Shown: positions 17,883 through 25,314 of the stretch, piece by piece
Position numbering within the stretch: the first letter of the stretch is position 1
Layout of the letters: each line of letters starts with the position of its first letter
From: Microthrixaceae bacterium
GTDB lineage: Bacteria; Actinomycetota; Acidimicrobiia; Acidimicrobiales; Iamiaceae
Reading direction: 5' to 3'
Assembly (NCBI GenBank): GCA_016702505.1
Contig: JADJDU010000003.1
Location: 496,001-560,000, forward strand
DNA length: 64,000 nt
Position numbers and translations under genes: made by a program
The notes under the pieces: model-generated
Seen by the model: the letters and a program-made list of their open reading frames with translations, nothing else
The model's database searches: none
Told to the model about the DNA's origin: nothing

Positions 17883-18302
17883 ATGGCCCACGAGATCATG
17901 TTCGATGAGGATGACCCGGTGTTGGCTCAGGTGCGGACCCTGGCGCTGGCGCTCCCCGATAGCGACGAGAAGGTCTCCCACGGTCGACCTGCGTTCTTCA
18001 CCAAGAAGGTGTTCGCGTACTACGGCGGATCGGTCAAGAACGCCGACGGGTGGGTCCGTCACGACCAATGCCTGGTGTTCCTACCCGACCCCGAAGATCA
18101 GCGAGCGTTGGAGGAGGACCCACGCAGCTTCAGCCCCGCCTACCTCGGTCCCTACGGATGGATGGGACTCGACCTCGATGAAGCCACCGACTGGACCGAG
18201 ATCGCCGAACTGCTCGAGTCGTCGTTCCGGCTGACCGCCCCCAAGCGCACAATTGCCCGCCTTGACCAGGCCCGGAACCAGGACGCTTCCACACCGCACT
18301 GA
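17883..18302 (+). CDS. MmcQ/YjbR-like protein
   Basis: 139 residues beginning MAHEIMFDEDDP and containing VSHGRPAFFTKKVFAYYGGS, the pattern of actinobacterial MmcQ/YjbR-like (DUF419-type) proteins. These are small, often described as DNA-binding-like, with no fixed function. The ribosome-binding sequence TAGGAGC lies 6 bases upstream and is also the motif shared with the IS110 RNA loop. The insertion therefore lies right at the translation start region of this gene. Confidence 0.65.
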   Translation: MAHEIMFDEDDPVLAQVRTLALALPDSDEKVSHGRPAFFTKKVFAYYGGSVKNADGWVRHDQCLVFLPDPEDQRALEEDPRSFSPAYLGPYGWMGLDLDEATDWTEIAELLESSFRLTAPKRTIARLDQARNQDASTPH

Positions 18303-18353
18303 TGGCCCTCGGCACTCCTTAGGTGATCTAGGATGGACGAGCAGGTTGCCTGA

Positions 18354-18490
18354 CTTCCGTCCGCTGTCGACCTCACCGAAGCGAACCTTCCGTTCGAACC
18401 TGGTGAGAGTGCTGCGGACTTCGTCGATCACATCAGCGAATTCATGCCCGTTGAGCGTTATCCACACATGCACGAGCTGATCGCCGAACA
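18354..18490 (+). pseudogene. Remnant of a TetR-family C-terminal domain
   Basis: The frame open from 18354 reads LTEANLPFEPGESAADF then VDHISEF and VERYPHMHELIAEQ, which looks like the C-terminal ligand-binding region of a TetR regulator. There is no N-terminal helix-turn-helix and no start codon before 18444. It runs in frame into the next membrane-protein gene, suggesting a deletion fused the two. Confidence 0.35.
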
Positions 18491-19187
18491 GGACGCGGGC
18501 CAGGCTGTACGGTCACCGCCCATCGCCAGCAACGCTCCAGCCGGGGTCGATCCCCCGTACCCTCCCGGCGGTGTCGGGCCGTTCTCTTTCAGCCGACCGC
18601 CCCGATTGGTGTTCCACCTGGTTCTGGCCCTCGCGACCGCGCCGATGTTGCTCGCCGCCAGCTCCCCCGCCGGCGGACGGTTCCTGTGGATGTTGGGATC
18701 CGTGCTGATCTTGGCCGCCGCCGGCCTGCTCTGGCTGGTGTGGGTGGGACTGTGGTTCTCGGCCCGACGACGAAATTTCGCGGTCGGGTCGTCCCGCTGG
18801 TTCATTCTTGCCCCTGTGGCCGGAGCCGTTGTGGTCGCCATGTTGGCCTTCGACGTCCCCCTTCACCTCCGGTGGTCCCAGGCCCGACCCGCCTTCGACC
18901 GGTTCGTGGAGGAGTCAGCGACTCAGGGTCGGGTGGAACCCATCGAACTCGACACCCCTTCGAGGATGGGCACCTACGTGATCGATCGGGCCGAGCGGCT
19001 CGACGGTCAGACGTTCGTGTTCCTCGACACGTCGTCATCCCCTCGCCCGTTCCTGACCTCAGCCGGCTTCGCCCACCTGCCCGACGGTCCTCGCCACGAT
19101 CTCCCGGTAATGAACGTGCTCGGAGGGGAGCGGGTCGAGTACCGCCACCTCGTCGGAGACTGGTACACGTTCTCGGCCTACTGGTAA
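18444..19187 (+). CDS. Membrane protein of unknown function
   Basis: Up to 247 residues. The first 20 or so resemble the TetR remnant, so the real start is uncertain and the native N-terminus may be lost. A Pro-rich stretch (PPYPPGGVGPFSF) is followed by three hydrophobic segments (about 55-72, 80-103, 119-138) and a soluble C-terminal domain with FVFLDTSSSPRPFLTSAGFA. I do not recognise the family. It looks like a small integral membrane protein with an extracytoplasmic C-terminal domain. Confidence 0.5.
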   Translation: MPVERYPHMHELIAEQDAGQAVRSPPIASNAPAGVDPPYPPGGVGPFSFSRPPRLVFHLVLALATAPMLLAASSPAGGRFLWMLGSVLILAAAGLLWLVWVGLWFSARRRNFAVGSSRWFILAPVAGAVVVAMLAFDVPLHLRWSQARPAFDRFVEESATQGRVEPIELDTPSRMGTYVIDRAERLDGQTFVFLDTSSSPRPFLTSAGFAHLPDGPRHDLPVMNVLGGERVEYRHLVGDWYTFSAYW

Positions 19188-19618
19188 CCGGAAATCCATT
19201 CAGGACCCGTAGCTGCCTCGCTTCGAAGTCGCTCGTGGGTCGTTGCCGCAACATGAGGTCAGCACGGACTGGGATGGCGTCAGCGTGTCCAACGGTGAGT
19301 AGGTGACCGTCAACCCGCCAACCCGAGACCCCGGCTCGGCGGCGGCCGATCACGAGGTAATGGGCGGCGTCGGTCCGGCGGGCTAGACCGTCGGCGCACC
19401 CCACGATGGCGTTCTCGGTGTCGAGCACCGCCACGGAGCGCCCACGACCGGTTGCGGGCGCCAGGTTGGCCGATCAGCGCGACCGCATCACCCGACCAGC
19501 CCGGCCACCGAACATTGCCAGTACCAAGACCCGCTGATACGCCTCGTGAGTCGCCACGGCAACGTCAACGACGTGCCGGACTCCAGCGATCGATCACGAT
19601 CACGCCGAGGATCCTGGA
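19188..19618. other. Gene-poor stretch with possible transposase debris
   Basis: No convincing gene. On the + strand around 19510-19600 the translation contains QYQDPLIRLVSRHGNVNDVP, which resembles the N-terminal helix region of IS481/IS3-type transposases but is broken by stops. A minus-strand open frame beginning near 19434 has no recognisable family. Best read as decayed mobile-element sequence. Confidence 0.25.
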
Positions 19619-19819
19619 TCAGTCGTCGAGGTGATAGCCGCCGCCAAGCAGCGGATCGTCGTCGCTGATCGCAGCCAGGCCAGCTGCGAACTCCTCGACA
19701 AGGTCACTCGTGGTGATCCGCTCGAGGATGGCGCGATCGGCTTCCGTCAGCCGTGGATCACCGGCGCGACGCTGGCGCTCCAGGTCTTCGAGCAGTTGCT
19801 GACCAAGAGTCATGCGCAC
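19619..19819 (-). CDS. Small hypothetical protein, antitoxin-like in size
   Basis: 66 residues from GTG (19819) or 64 from ATG (19813). The sequence is charged and helical (TLGQQLLEDLERQRRAGDP, then LTEADRAILERI) and ends in an acidic Gly-rich tail. No clear ribosome-binding site. Size and composition resemble small antitoxins, but no toxin partner is adjacent. Confidence 0.35.
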   Translation of the reverse strand: MRMTLGQQLLEDLERQRRAGDPRLTEADRAILERITTSDLVEEFAAGLAAISDDDPLLGGGYHLDD

Positions 19820-19985
19820 AGTCTGCCGCGGCTAGCACCGGTTCGGTAGCCCCAGTTCCTCCCGCGTTGGGCACGAACCTGAGACGGCCCGCAGGGAGCC
19901 AGCTCGGCGCGGTCAGCGATCAGCTGATCGGCTTCGTGTCGCCCTTCGGCGCCCACTGCTTCGAGCAAGCCGAGGGCGGCGGCGA

Positions 19986-20786
19986 CTAGTCCGTTCGGTG
20001 CATATCAAGCACCAGCGGCACCCTATCGGTGTACTCCAGGAAACGACCACCGCTCAGGCCCCTGAGCGGCCCACGGACGATGCCCACCTCCGCGACCTTT
20101 GATGAGCCGACTCGCCACTCGAAGACAGTGTGCGGCTTCCCGTAAGGGGAAAAGAACCACCAGCTGTCGCCAAGCTGAGTGACAGCGCTCGCTCCACGCA
20201 CCGTGCCCGGAACGACGTGGGTTCGTTCGGCGCCTGTCGTGAAACTCCACTCGGTCAATCTCCACGAAGTGTAGGGCCAGAACCCGATCGTCTGGGAACC
20301 GACCTTGACCGCCGCGTAGCAATCCATGATCGGCTCGCCACCGGATGACACAAAGCCCCGGTGAAGGGTGCCGTCGACGCCGAGAATCGCCACCCCTTCC
20401 TCGGACAGTGGTTCACCGATTCCCTCATCGAAGTAGGTCACTGCCACCTTGTCAGGTCCGAGGGCGATGAGATCCTGGACAGCGTCGCCCACGAAGAACT
20501 TGTGACCTGAACCGGTCGGGCCGACCACCCATGCGTTCGGGGTCTGACGTGGCGTTCGGGGCACGACGGCAAGAACTCGATCCGCGTCCAGGACCGCGAC
20601 CTCTAGGGAACCGTGATTCTGACGGAGCACCACCTCGAGTCCGCTCGAGAACCGCACCACGGTGCGCTGTCCATCATCCACGGCCAACGCCCAGACTCCA
20701 TCGTCGGCGAGGTCGCACGACAACACTCGCTCTCGGCGGCGCACAACAGCGCCAAACTCCTCGCCAGCCAATCGCCGCGTCACCAC
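19986..20786 (-). CDS. Hypothetical beta-rich cytoplasmic protein
   Basis: 266 residues with no signal peptide or membrane segment. Repeating patterns of hydrophobic beta strands with W and G (DDGVWALAVDDGQ, WWFFSPYGK) suggest a beta-propeller-like or DUF-type sensor fold. The frame is long and uninterrupted with normal codon use, so it is probably a real gene. It ends at the left of the tRNA-Ala island and reads away from it. Function unknown. Confidence 0.5.
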   Translation of the reverse strand: MVTRRLAGEEFGAVVRRRERVLSCDLADDGVWALAVDDGQRTVVRFSSGLEVVLRQNHGSLEVAVLDADRVLAVVPRTPRQTPNAWVVGPTGSGHKFFVGDAVQDLIALGPDKVAVTYFDEGIGEPLSEEGVAILGVDGTLHRGFVSSGGEPIMDCYAAVKVGSQTIGFWPYTSWRLTEWSFTTGAERTHVVPGTVRGASAVTQLGDSWWFFSPYGKPHTVFEWRVGSSKVAEVGIVRGPLRGLSGGRFLEYTDRVPLVLDMHRTD

Positions 20787-20925
20787 TCACCTCCTCGCCA
20801 GTCGTCCATGCACCACCGTGCCCGATTCGGACACGGTTCGCCCGATCGAAAAGGGCACATAGTGGGCATGCCGCCCGATCCGCCTACGGCCGAGGCCGGG
20901 CCGCAGGGCCCTGACCTGCACCTTC

Positions 20926-20975
20926 TTGGTGGAGACGATGGGAATCGAACCCACGACCCCCTGCTTGCAAAGCAG
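20926..20975 (-). repeat. Island attachment repeat, remnant 3' half of tRNA-Ala
   Basis: An exact 50-bp copy of 25265-25314, covering the tRNA-Ala CCA end through the anticodon stem-loop. After this point the tRNA sequence is replaced by unrelated DNA. The sequence left of it (20892-20925) also resembles the stretch before the right copy (about 25230-25264; shared AGGCCGGGCCGCA and TGACCTG), though diverged. Confidence 0.9.
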
Positions 20976-21076
20976 TCCAGGTGATCGGCATCGTGCCTGG
21001 TCCGAGCGCGAACGCCCTGGTCACGCCATATTTCTCGGCATCGCACGTATCGCCGAGTACCAGCCCGTACCAGTGC

Positions 21077-21100
21077 TCTCGCGGAGTTTTCGCGGAGTGC
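21077..21100 (+). repeat. Putative integrase arm-type site, left
   Basis: 24 bases identical to 25187-25210. Internally TCGCGGAG is repeated with a TTT spacer. It lies 102 bases inside the left attachment repeat. Confidence 0.55.
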
Positions 21101-21169
21101 TACGGGCTGGTCCGATGCCGATCAGGCAGCCTTGTGAGCCGATGGATCCGGCCGTAGCGTCGCAAGGAC

Positions 21170-21472
21170 ATGCCGCGACCGATGAAGAAGATCCTCGAAG
21201 ACGCCGACGTGTTGGCTGCGCGGTTCGAGAGCTACGAACCCCGCGAGGAGGACGAACGAGCCTCCGCCGGGCCCAAGGTCACCAACACGGCCGAGTACGA
21301 GCACACCCGTCGGAAGCTCGCGGACCTTGAACAGCTGATCGAAGCTCTTAGCGAAGGCAGCGCCGGCGACGACGGCTTTCGGGATCTCCAACTCGCCGGT
21401 CTCCGCTCACAGGCCGAGGACCTGCGGGAGGAGCTGGCGGAGTTCGATCAACGCAGGTCGAATACGACCTGA
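21170..21472 (+). CDS. Small coiled-coil hypothetical protein
   Basis: 100 residues, or 96 from the second ATG at 21182. An AAGG sequence sits very close to the first ATG. The protein is highly charged and mostly helical, with leucine-spaced heptads (KLADLEQLIEALSEG; LAGLRSQAEDLREELAEF). I do not recognise it. It is the first gene inside the island and could be a regulator or accessory of the element. Confidence 0.45.
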   Translation: MPRPMKKILEDADVLAARFESYEPREEDERASAGPKVTNTAEYEHTRRKLADLEQLIEALSEGSAGDDGFRDLQLAGLRSQAEDLREELAEFDQRRSNTT

Positions 21473-21483
21473 CTCTCGGCAGG

Positions 21484-22047
21484 TCACTCCCCGCCTTGGT
21501 CGGCCTCGGTGAGCGCAGCGGCTGCCCGGGGCAGGCCAACCGATAGGGCCTCGACGATGTCGCGGCGAGTCGTCGGGTACCGACGGCGGCGGGCGGACAT
21601 GGCGTCGATCACACCGAGCATGGCGACGGAGTCACGCTCGACGTGCTCGAGCACGAAGGTGTCGACGGAAAGCGCCTCGACCTCGTGGCGGCGCAGCAGC
21701 CGCTGCGGGAAGTCCCGCAGGTTCTCGGTCACGATCAGCGACGCGCCGGTGTGGACCGCGAGAGCCAGCACGTGGCGGTCCTTGTCGTTCACTGACATCT
21801 CAGCGATGAGCGAAGGAGGCGGCTCCTCCAAGGCGCCAGGCAGTGCCCGGTTCATGTGGGCGATCCGTCGATCGATCGCCGACGGCTCAAGGTCCTTGCG
21901 CACCTTGAGGTTGCGGGCGACCTCGTCAAGGATCTCGGGCGACCAGTGCGGCCGGTACAGGCGGCGGGTAGCCATGGTCAGCAAGAGGTCGGTGACCTCG
22001 ATGCCGTACAGGACGTTCGCGTCGAGAACCGCGACCCGCACCGCCAT
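21484..22047 (-). CDS. PIN-domain ribonuclease toxin
   Basis: 187 residues. PIN active-site acids are visible: D9 in AVLDANVLY, E38 in SPEILDEV, D88/D90 in NDKDRHVLA, and the TEN motif at 107-109. The family cuts RNA with Mg2+ or Mn2+ (VapC-like). It is encoded 18 bases after an HTH gene that should be its antitoxin. The pair probably stabilises the island (inference). Confidence 0.75.
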   Translation of the reverse strand: MAVRVAVLDANVLYGIEVTDLLLTMATRRLYRPHWSPEILDEVARNLKVRKDLEPSAIDRRIAHMNRALPGALEEPPPSLIAEMSVNDKDRHVLALAVHTGASLIVTENLRDFPQRLLRRHEVEALSVDTFVLEHVERDSVAMLGVIDAMSARRRRYPTTRRDIVEALSVGLPRAAAALTEADQGGE

Positions 22048-22065
22048 CGGTCCCGGGCCCCTGCG

Positions 22066-22485
22066 CTACTGGTAGAGGCCGAGGTCTTCGGCGTCGGCGG
22101 TCATCGCATCGAGGGCCTCATTGGCCTGCGCGTCAAGCCGGTCTCGGTACGCGAGGACGTCGACCAGCTTCAGCCGCCGGTGGGAGCCGACCATGTGGTG
22201 TGGCACCTCGCCCGCCTCGATCTGCTTGATGAGGTGGGGGCGACTCACGTTCAGCAGCTCGGCAGCCTGCACCGTGGTGAGCTCGGCGTGCAGCGGGATC
22301 ACAGACACGCCGTTGCCGGAGCGCAGGTTCTCCACAATCGACACGAGCACCGACTGGATTCCCACTGGCAGTTCGACCACGTGACCGTCGCGGTCGACGA
22401 GGCCCGCACCGTCCAGAGCGCGCATGACCGCGTCGAGCGCCTCGGGCGTGAGGGTGTCAGGACGAACTTCGAGCACGTCACTCAT
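22066..22485 (-). CDS. Excisionase-type HTH antitoxin partner of PIN toxin
   Basis: 139 residues from the ATG at 22485; a longer frame to 22581 lacks support. The middle contains LTTVQAAELLNVSRPHLIKQ, an excisionase/MerR-like helix-turn-helix, followed by a VPHHMVGSHRRLKL wing. This HTH class upstream of a PIN protein is a common actinobacterial toxin-antitoxin pairing, the HTH protein neutralising the toxin and repressing the operon. Because it sits in an integrative element, a role as recombination directionality factor (Xis) is the alternative. Confidence 0.65.
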   Translation of the reverse strand: MSDVLEVRPDTLTPEALDAVMRALDGAGLVDRDGHVVELPVGIQSVLVSIVENLRSGNGVSVIPLHAELTTVQAAELLNVSRPHLIKQIEAGEVPHHMVGSHRRLKLVDVLAYRDRLDAQANEALDAMTADAEDLGLYQ

Positions 22486-22526
22486 GACGCCGACGCTACC
22501 ATCATCTGCAATAAACGCAACGGAGT

Positions 22527-22748
22527 TCACCGCGTCGTTCGGGCACCGCGATCCGCTTGCAGCCGGTAGGCGAGAACCCACTGTTCGGTCCCGGACGAGC
22601 AGTCGACCTCGGGAGGGTCGAATAGCTCCGGCACCCTCGGCACTGCCGTGAGGATGCTGTCGGAGCTGGCAGTGACGATGAGCCGGCAGTACTCATCGCG
22701 CCTCGCGAGCTTGAGCCGGAAGCGGCGCTCGGCGCCATCGTCGAACAT
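22527..22748 (-). CDS. Small hypothetical protein
   Basis: 73 residues from the ATG at 22748, with GAGG seven bases upstream. Reads MFDDGAERRFRLKLARRDEY then beta-like strands. No known family. It precedes the antitoxin gene on the same strand. Low confidence because of its size. Confidence 0.35.
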   Translation of the reverse strand: MFDDGAERRFRLKLARRDEYCRLIVTASSDSILTAVPRVPELFDPPEVDCSSGTEQWVLAYRLQADRGARTTR

Positions 22749-22767
22749 GACGACCTCGCATCCACCC

Positions 22768-23085
22768 ATGACCCGCGGTCGACAGGCCAACTACGCCCTT
22801 GTCGTCGACTCGACCGGCACCACCGACCCCGCCGAACGACTCACGGAGATCATCACCAGACCCGCCGCCGCGCACTCGGCACTCGCTGCTCAGGCCCAGC
22901 TCCACCGTGCCGCAGGACTCGAGCCACCCGACCCAACCGCCGCAACCCGAACAGCGCTCGCTCAACTCCGACACGACGACGATCAGCAGTTGACGCCCCA
23001 GCCGACCCCGATGAAGCCACTCCCGACACGACCGGTCGCCCCGCCACCACCCACCAGATCGAGCGGTCCGTCGCTCGGGCTGTAG
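22768..23085 (+). pseudogene. C-terminal remnant of a MobF-type relaxase/helicase
   Basis: From 22768 the frame reads MTRGRQANYALVV then TDPAERLTEIITR and SAHSALAAQAQL-like sequence. MTRGR-x-N-x-(A)-Y-V-V is the end of the helicase region in TraA/TrwC relaxases, followed by the usual per-Asp/Ala tail. Sequence before 22768 does not continue the relaxase, so only about 100 residues remain. It shows that the island descends from a conjugative or mobilisable element. Confidence 0.5.
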
Positions 23086-23199
23086 GTCGACCCTCGACAG
23101 CGGCCCGGTGCACTGTCACCATGAGCCCATCGCTTGTCGGCGGCGCACGTCGGCCTTTCAACCGGACCCTTCTGGTCCGTGCCCGAGAGGCCATGCCCC

Positions 23200-24411
23200 A
23201 TGGCGATCAAGAAGCTCCCCAACGGACGCTGGGAAGCGTCCTACCGAGACCCCGCCGGACGCGAACGCGTCAAGCACCACCGCACCCGCACCGAAGCCGA
23301 CCGGTGGCTCACCACCACGAAGGAACAGCTCAACCGGGGCGGCTACGTCGATCCCCGCAACGGCAAGCGGCCCCTCTCGTCGTTCGCCAGCTCCTGGCTC
23401 GAATCGGCCGCGACGCACGTCCGACCGAAGACCTGGACCCACTACGAATCGATCCTGCGCATCCACGTGCTCCCGACCTTCGCCCAGCAACCCATCGCCG
23501 CCATCGGCCCCGCCGAGGTCCGCGGGTTCCTCACCGAACGCAGCAAGGCCGGCGCCGCACCCGGCACCGTCAGATCCGCCCGCAAGGTCCTGCGGCTCGT
23601 GCTCGCCACCGCCCAAGCCGACGGCGCCATCCGCGCCAACCCGTGCGACTGCTCCCGAGTCGCGGCCTCGCCCAAGGCCGAGATGGTGTTCCTCACCGCC
23701 GAACAGGTCGAAGTCCTCGCGACCGCCATCGACGAGCGCTACACCACCCTCATCCGCCTCGCCGCCTACACCGGGCTCCGAGCCGGAGAGATCTGCGCAC
23801 TGCGCGTCGGCCGGGTCGATCTCGCTGCCAAGAGGATCACCATCGCCGAGTCCGTCACCGAGGTCCAGGGGCTCGGCCTCCACTTCAGCGAACCCAAGAC
23901 CTACGAGCGCCGCTCGGTCACCCTCCCCGCCTTCCTCGTCGACGAACTCACCACCCACCTCGCCGGTCGACCCGACAACCCCGAGGCGCTCGTGTTCACC
24001 TCACCGGAGGGTTCGACGCTCAACCACAAGAACTTCTACCGCCGCCACTTCAAGCCCACCGTCACCGCCGCTCCTGACCTCCCCTCGGAGATGCGGTTTC
24101 ACGACCTCCGCCACACCTGCGCCGCCCTCTGCATCGCTCTCGGCGCCCACCCCAAGGCCATCCAGGAACGCCTCGGCCACAGCAGCATCACCGTCACCCT
24201 CGACCGCTACGGCCACCTCTTCCCCAAGCTCGACGAACTGCTCACCGAAGGCTCAGGGCGTGTCTTCGCCCTTTCCATCGTCCGCTGGGCGGCTCCTCGA
24301 CCTGGTCGAGACCACGTGGCCTCGCTTCGTGCTGCTGCGGGACTGCGTGATTCGCGATCGCCCCGATGTCGACGAAGCGTTCGAGCAATGGTGGGACATC
24401 CACCAGGATGA
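23200..24411 (+). CDS. int: Tyrosine-type site-specific integrase
   Basis: 403 residues from the ATG at 23200. An N-terminal AP2-like arm-binding region (NGRWEASYRDPAGRE, 8-22), a core-binding domain (about 58-150) and a catalytic domain follow. Catalytic residues are all visible: R194 (TGLRAGE), K233, H301/R304 (FHDLRHTCA), H327 (GHSSI) and Y337 (LDRYGHLF). It should catalyse insertion at the tRNA-Ala. The last 50 or so residues after TEGSG are unlike the family and overlap the next gene by 152 bases, suggesting the natural C-terminus has been replaced. Confidence 0.9.
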   Translation: MAIKKLPNGRWEASYRDPAGRERVKHHRTRTEADRWLTTTKEQLNRGGYVDPRNGKRPLSSFASSWLESAATHVRPKTWTHYESILRIHVLPTFAQQPIAAIGPAEVRGFLTERSKAGAAPGTVRSARKVLRLVLATAQADGAIRANPCDCSRVAASPKAEMVFLTAEQVEVLATAIDERYTTLIRLAAYTGLRAGEICALRVGRVDLAAKRITIAESVTEVQGLGLHFSEPKTYERRSVTLPAFLVDELTTHLAGRPDNPEALVFTSPEGSTLNHKNFYRRHFKPTVTAAPDLPSEMRFHDLRHTCAALCIALGAHPKAIQERLGHSSITVTLDRYGHLFPKLDELLTEGSGRVFALSIVRWAAPRPGRDHVASLRAAAGLRDSRSPRCRRSVRAMVGHPPG

Positions 24412-24640
24412 GCCTTGGCACATCGAGAACGCGATGAACCACGTCCACCTCTACGACTTCGTCGGTGACGACTACGACGACAGCGAGCTACCGATGCTGG
24501 AGCGCGCTGCGGAGCATATCGCCGAGGCCTGGCGAGCTGCCCTGGGCGTCCAGTTCCCCGAACACAACCTCGAGGTCACGATCGCGACTGAGCCCGACGA
24601 GTACGGCCCCACCGTTTCCTGTCACCGGCGGGCGTCATGA
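24260..24640 (+). CDS. Unknown island cargo protein A
   Basis: 126 residues from a GTG at 24260 inside the 3' end of int, in another frame. Acidic, with WDIHQDEPWHIENAMNHVHL, then YDFVGDDYDDSELP and a helical end. Not recognised; size and acidity recall immunity or antitoxin-like proteins. It overlaps the next gene by four bases (ATGA), so the two form a coupled pair. The start is uncertain because the overlap with int is unusually long. Confidence 0.5.
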   Translation: MSSPFPSSAGRLLDLVETTWPRFVLLRDCVIRDRPDVDEAFEQWWDIHQDEPWHIENAMNHVHLYDFVGDDYDDSELPMLERAAEHIAEAWRAALGVQFPEHNLEVTIATEPDEYGPTVSCHRRAS

Positions 24641-25041
24641 CCGACCAACCGAGCCCGCTCCTCGTCGAACAGCGGATCCGCAACCGAATCATCGAGTACC
24701 TCGAACTGGTCTCCTCGTTCCAGGCACAACGGTCCTACGACCATGCTGGCTCCTTGGCGGACGTTCCCAACGAAGTGATCAACCAGTGGCAGGACTGGGT
24801 CCACTGCGATCCGCGCCAGCACGACGACCACTCCCTCGTGTACACCGCCAACGAGATCGATGCGCTGCGGTCCTTCCATGCTGCCTGGGAGTCCGTCACC
24901 GCTCGCCTCCCCCAGATACTGCCGCCGCTGACGGAATGCCAGTCGCTGACCGCGTGGCAAGACTTGCGAAGCGCGGCAGTCGCCGCCGCACAAATCTTTG
25001 CCTACCGCGGCAATTTGCCAGAGGACAGGGTCGACCCGTAG
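24637..25041 (+). CDS. Unknown island cargo protein B
   Basis: 134 residues from an ATG overlapping the stop of the preceding gene. Mostly helical, with VEQRIRNRIIEYLELVSSF and VINQWQDWVHCDPRQHDDH. No recognised domain, signal peptide or membrane segment. As a tightly coupled partner of the preceding acidic protein in an integrative element, it is a candidate component of a small defence, toxin-antitoxin or immunity unit. That is inference from context only. Confidence 0.5.
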   Translation: MTDQPSPLLVEQRIRNRIIEYLELVSSFQAQRSYDHAGSLADVPNEVINQWQDWVHCDPRQHDDHSLVYTANEIDALRSFHAAWESVTARLPQILPPLTECQSLTAWQDLRSAAVAAAQIFAYRGNLPEDRVDP

Positions 25042-25186
25042 TTCGGAGGGTGTAGCCACCCGTCGAGATTGATCGCAATGAGTCAAGCATCGAACTACTC
25101 GACCGACGCCCCTACTGGCGGATCGGTCATCTCTTGTGCCCAACCGACCCACGCCGGCCCACCGCGTCCAACTGAGTACCACCCTG

Positions 25187-25210
25187 TCTCGCGGAGTTTT
25201 CGCGGAGTGC
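25187..25210 (+). repeat. Putative integrase arm-type site, right
   Basis: Identical to 21077-21100. It ends 54 bases before the right attachment repeat. Confidence 0.55.
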
Positions 25211-25264
25211 GGGCACTCGGCCCGACCGCCAAGGCCGGGCCGCAACGCTGTGACCTGGGGAAAT

Positions 25265-25314
25265 TTGGTGGAGACGATGGGAATCGAACCCACGACCCCC
25301 TGCTTGCAAAGCAG
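25265..25314 (-). repeat. Island attachment repeat within intact tRNA-Ala
   Basis: The right copy of the 50-bp attachment repeat (see 20926-20975). The identity ends in the anticodon stem-loop, the usual strand-exchange place for tyrosine integrases. Confidence 0.9.

Larger units (their letters stand above)
16599..17893 (+). mobile_element. IS110-family insertion element (boundaries approximate)
   Basis: The transposase gene (16807-17868) with a 200-base left non-coding end and a very short right end, the layout of the IS110 group. IS110 elements make no target duplication and lack clear terminal inverted repeats. The boundaries given here come from short matches between the candidate RNA loops and the flanks: CCTACGCTC at 16599-16607 and GCCCACGA at 17886-17893. 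The true ends may differ by about 10 bases. Confidence 0.5.
20926..25314. mobile_element. Integrative element in tRNA-Ala(TGC), about 4.3 kb
   Basis: Bounded by the exact 50-bp repeat of the tRNA 3' half at 20926-20975 and 25265-25314. The intact tRNA is at the right end. Inside are a tyrosine integrase, a relaxase remnant, a PIN toxin/antitoxin pair and an unknown two-gene cargo. A 24-bp repeat made of two TCGCGGAG halves lies near each end (21077-21100, 25187-25210), placed like integrase arm sites. No intact conjugation genes, so it is likely a defective or mobilisable element. Confidence 0.88.

Noticed and set aside
18458..18466. Perfect DnaA box TTATCCACA
   Set aside because: A single site inside coding or remnant sequence, 27 kb from the origin; expected by chance.
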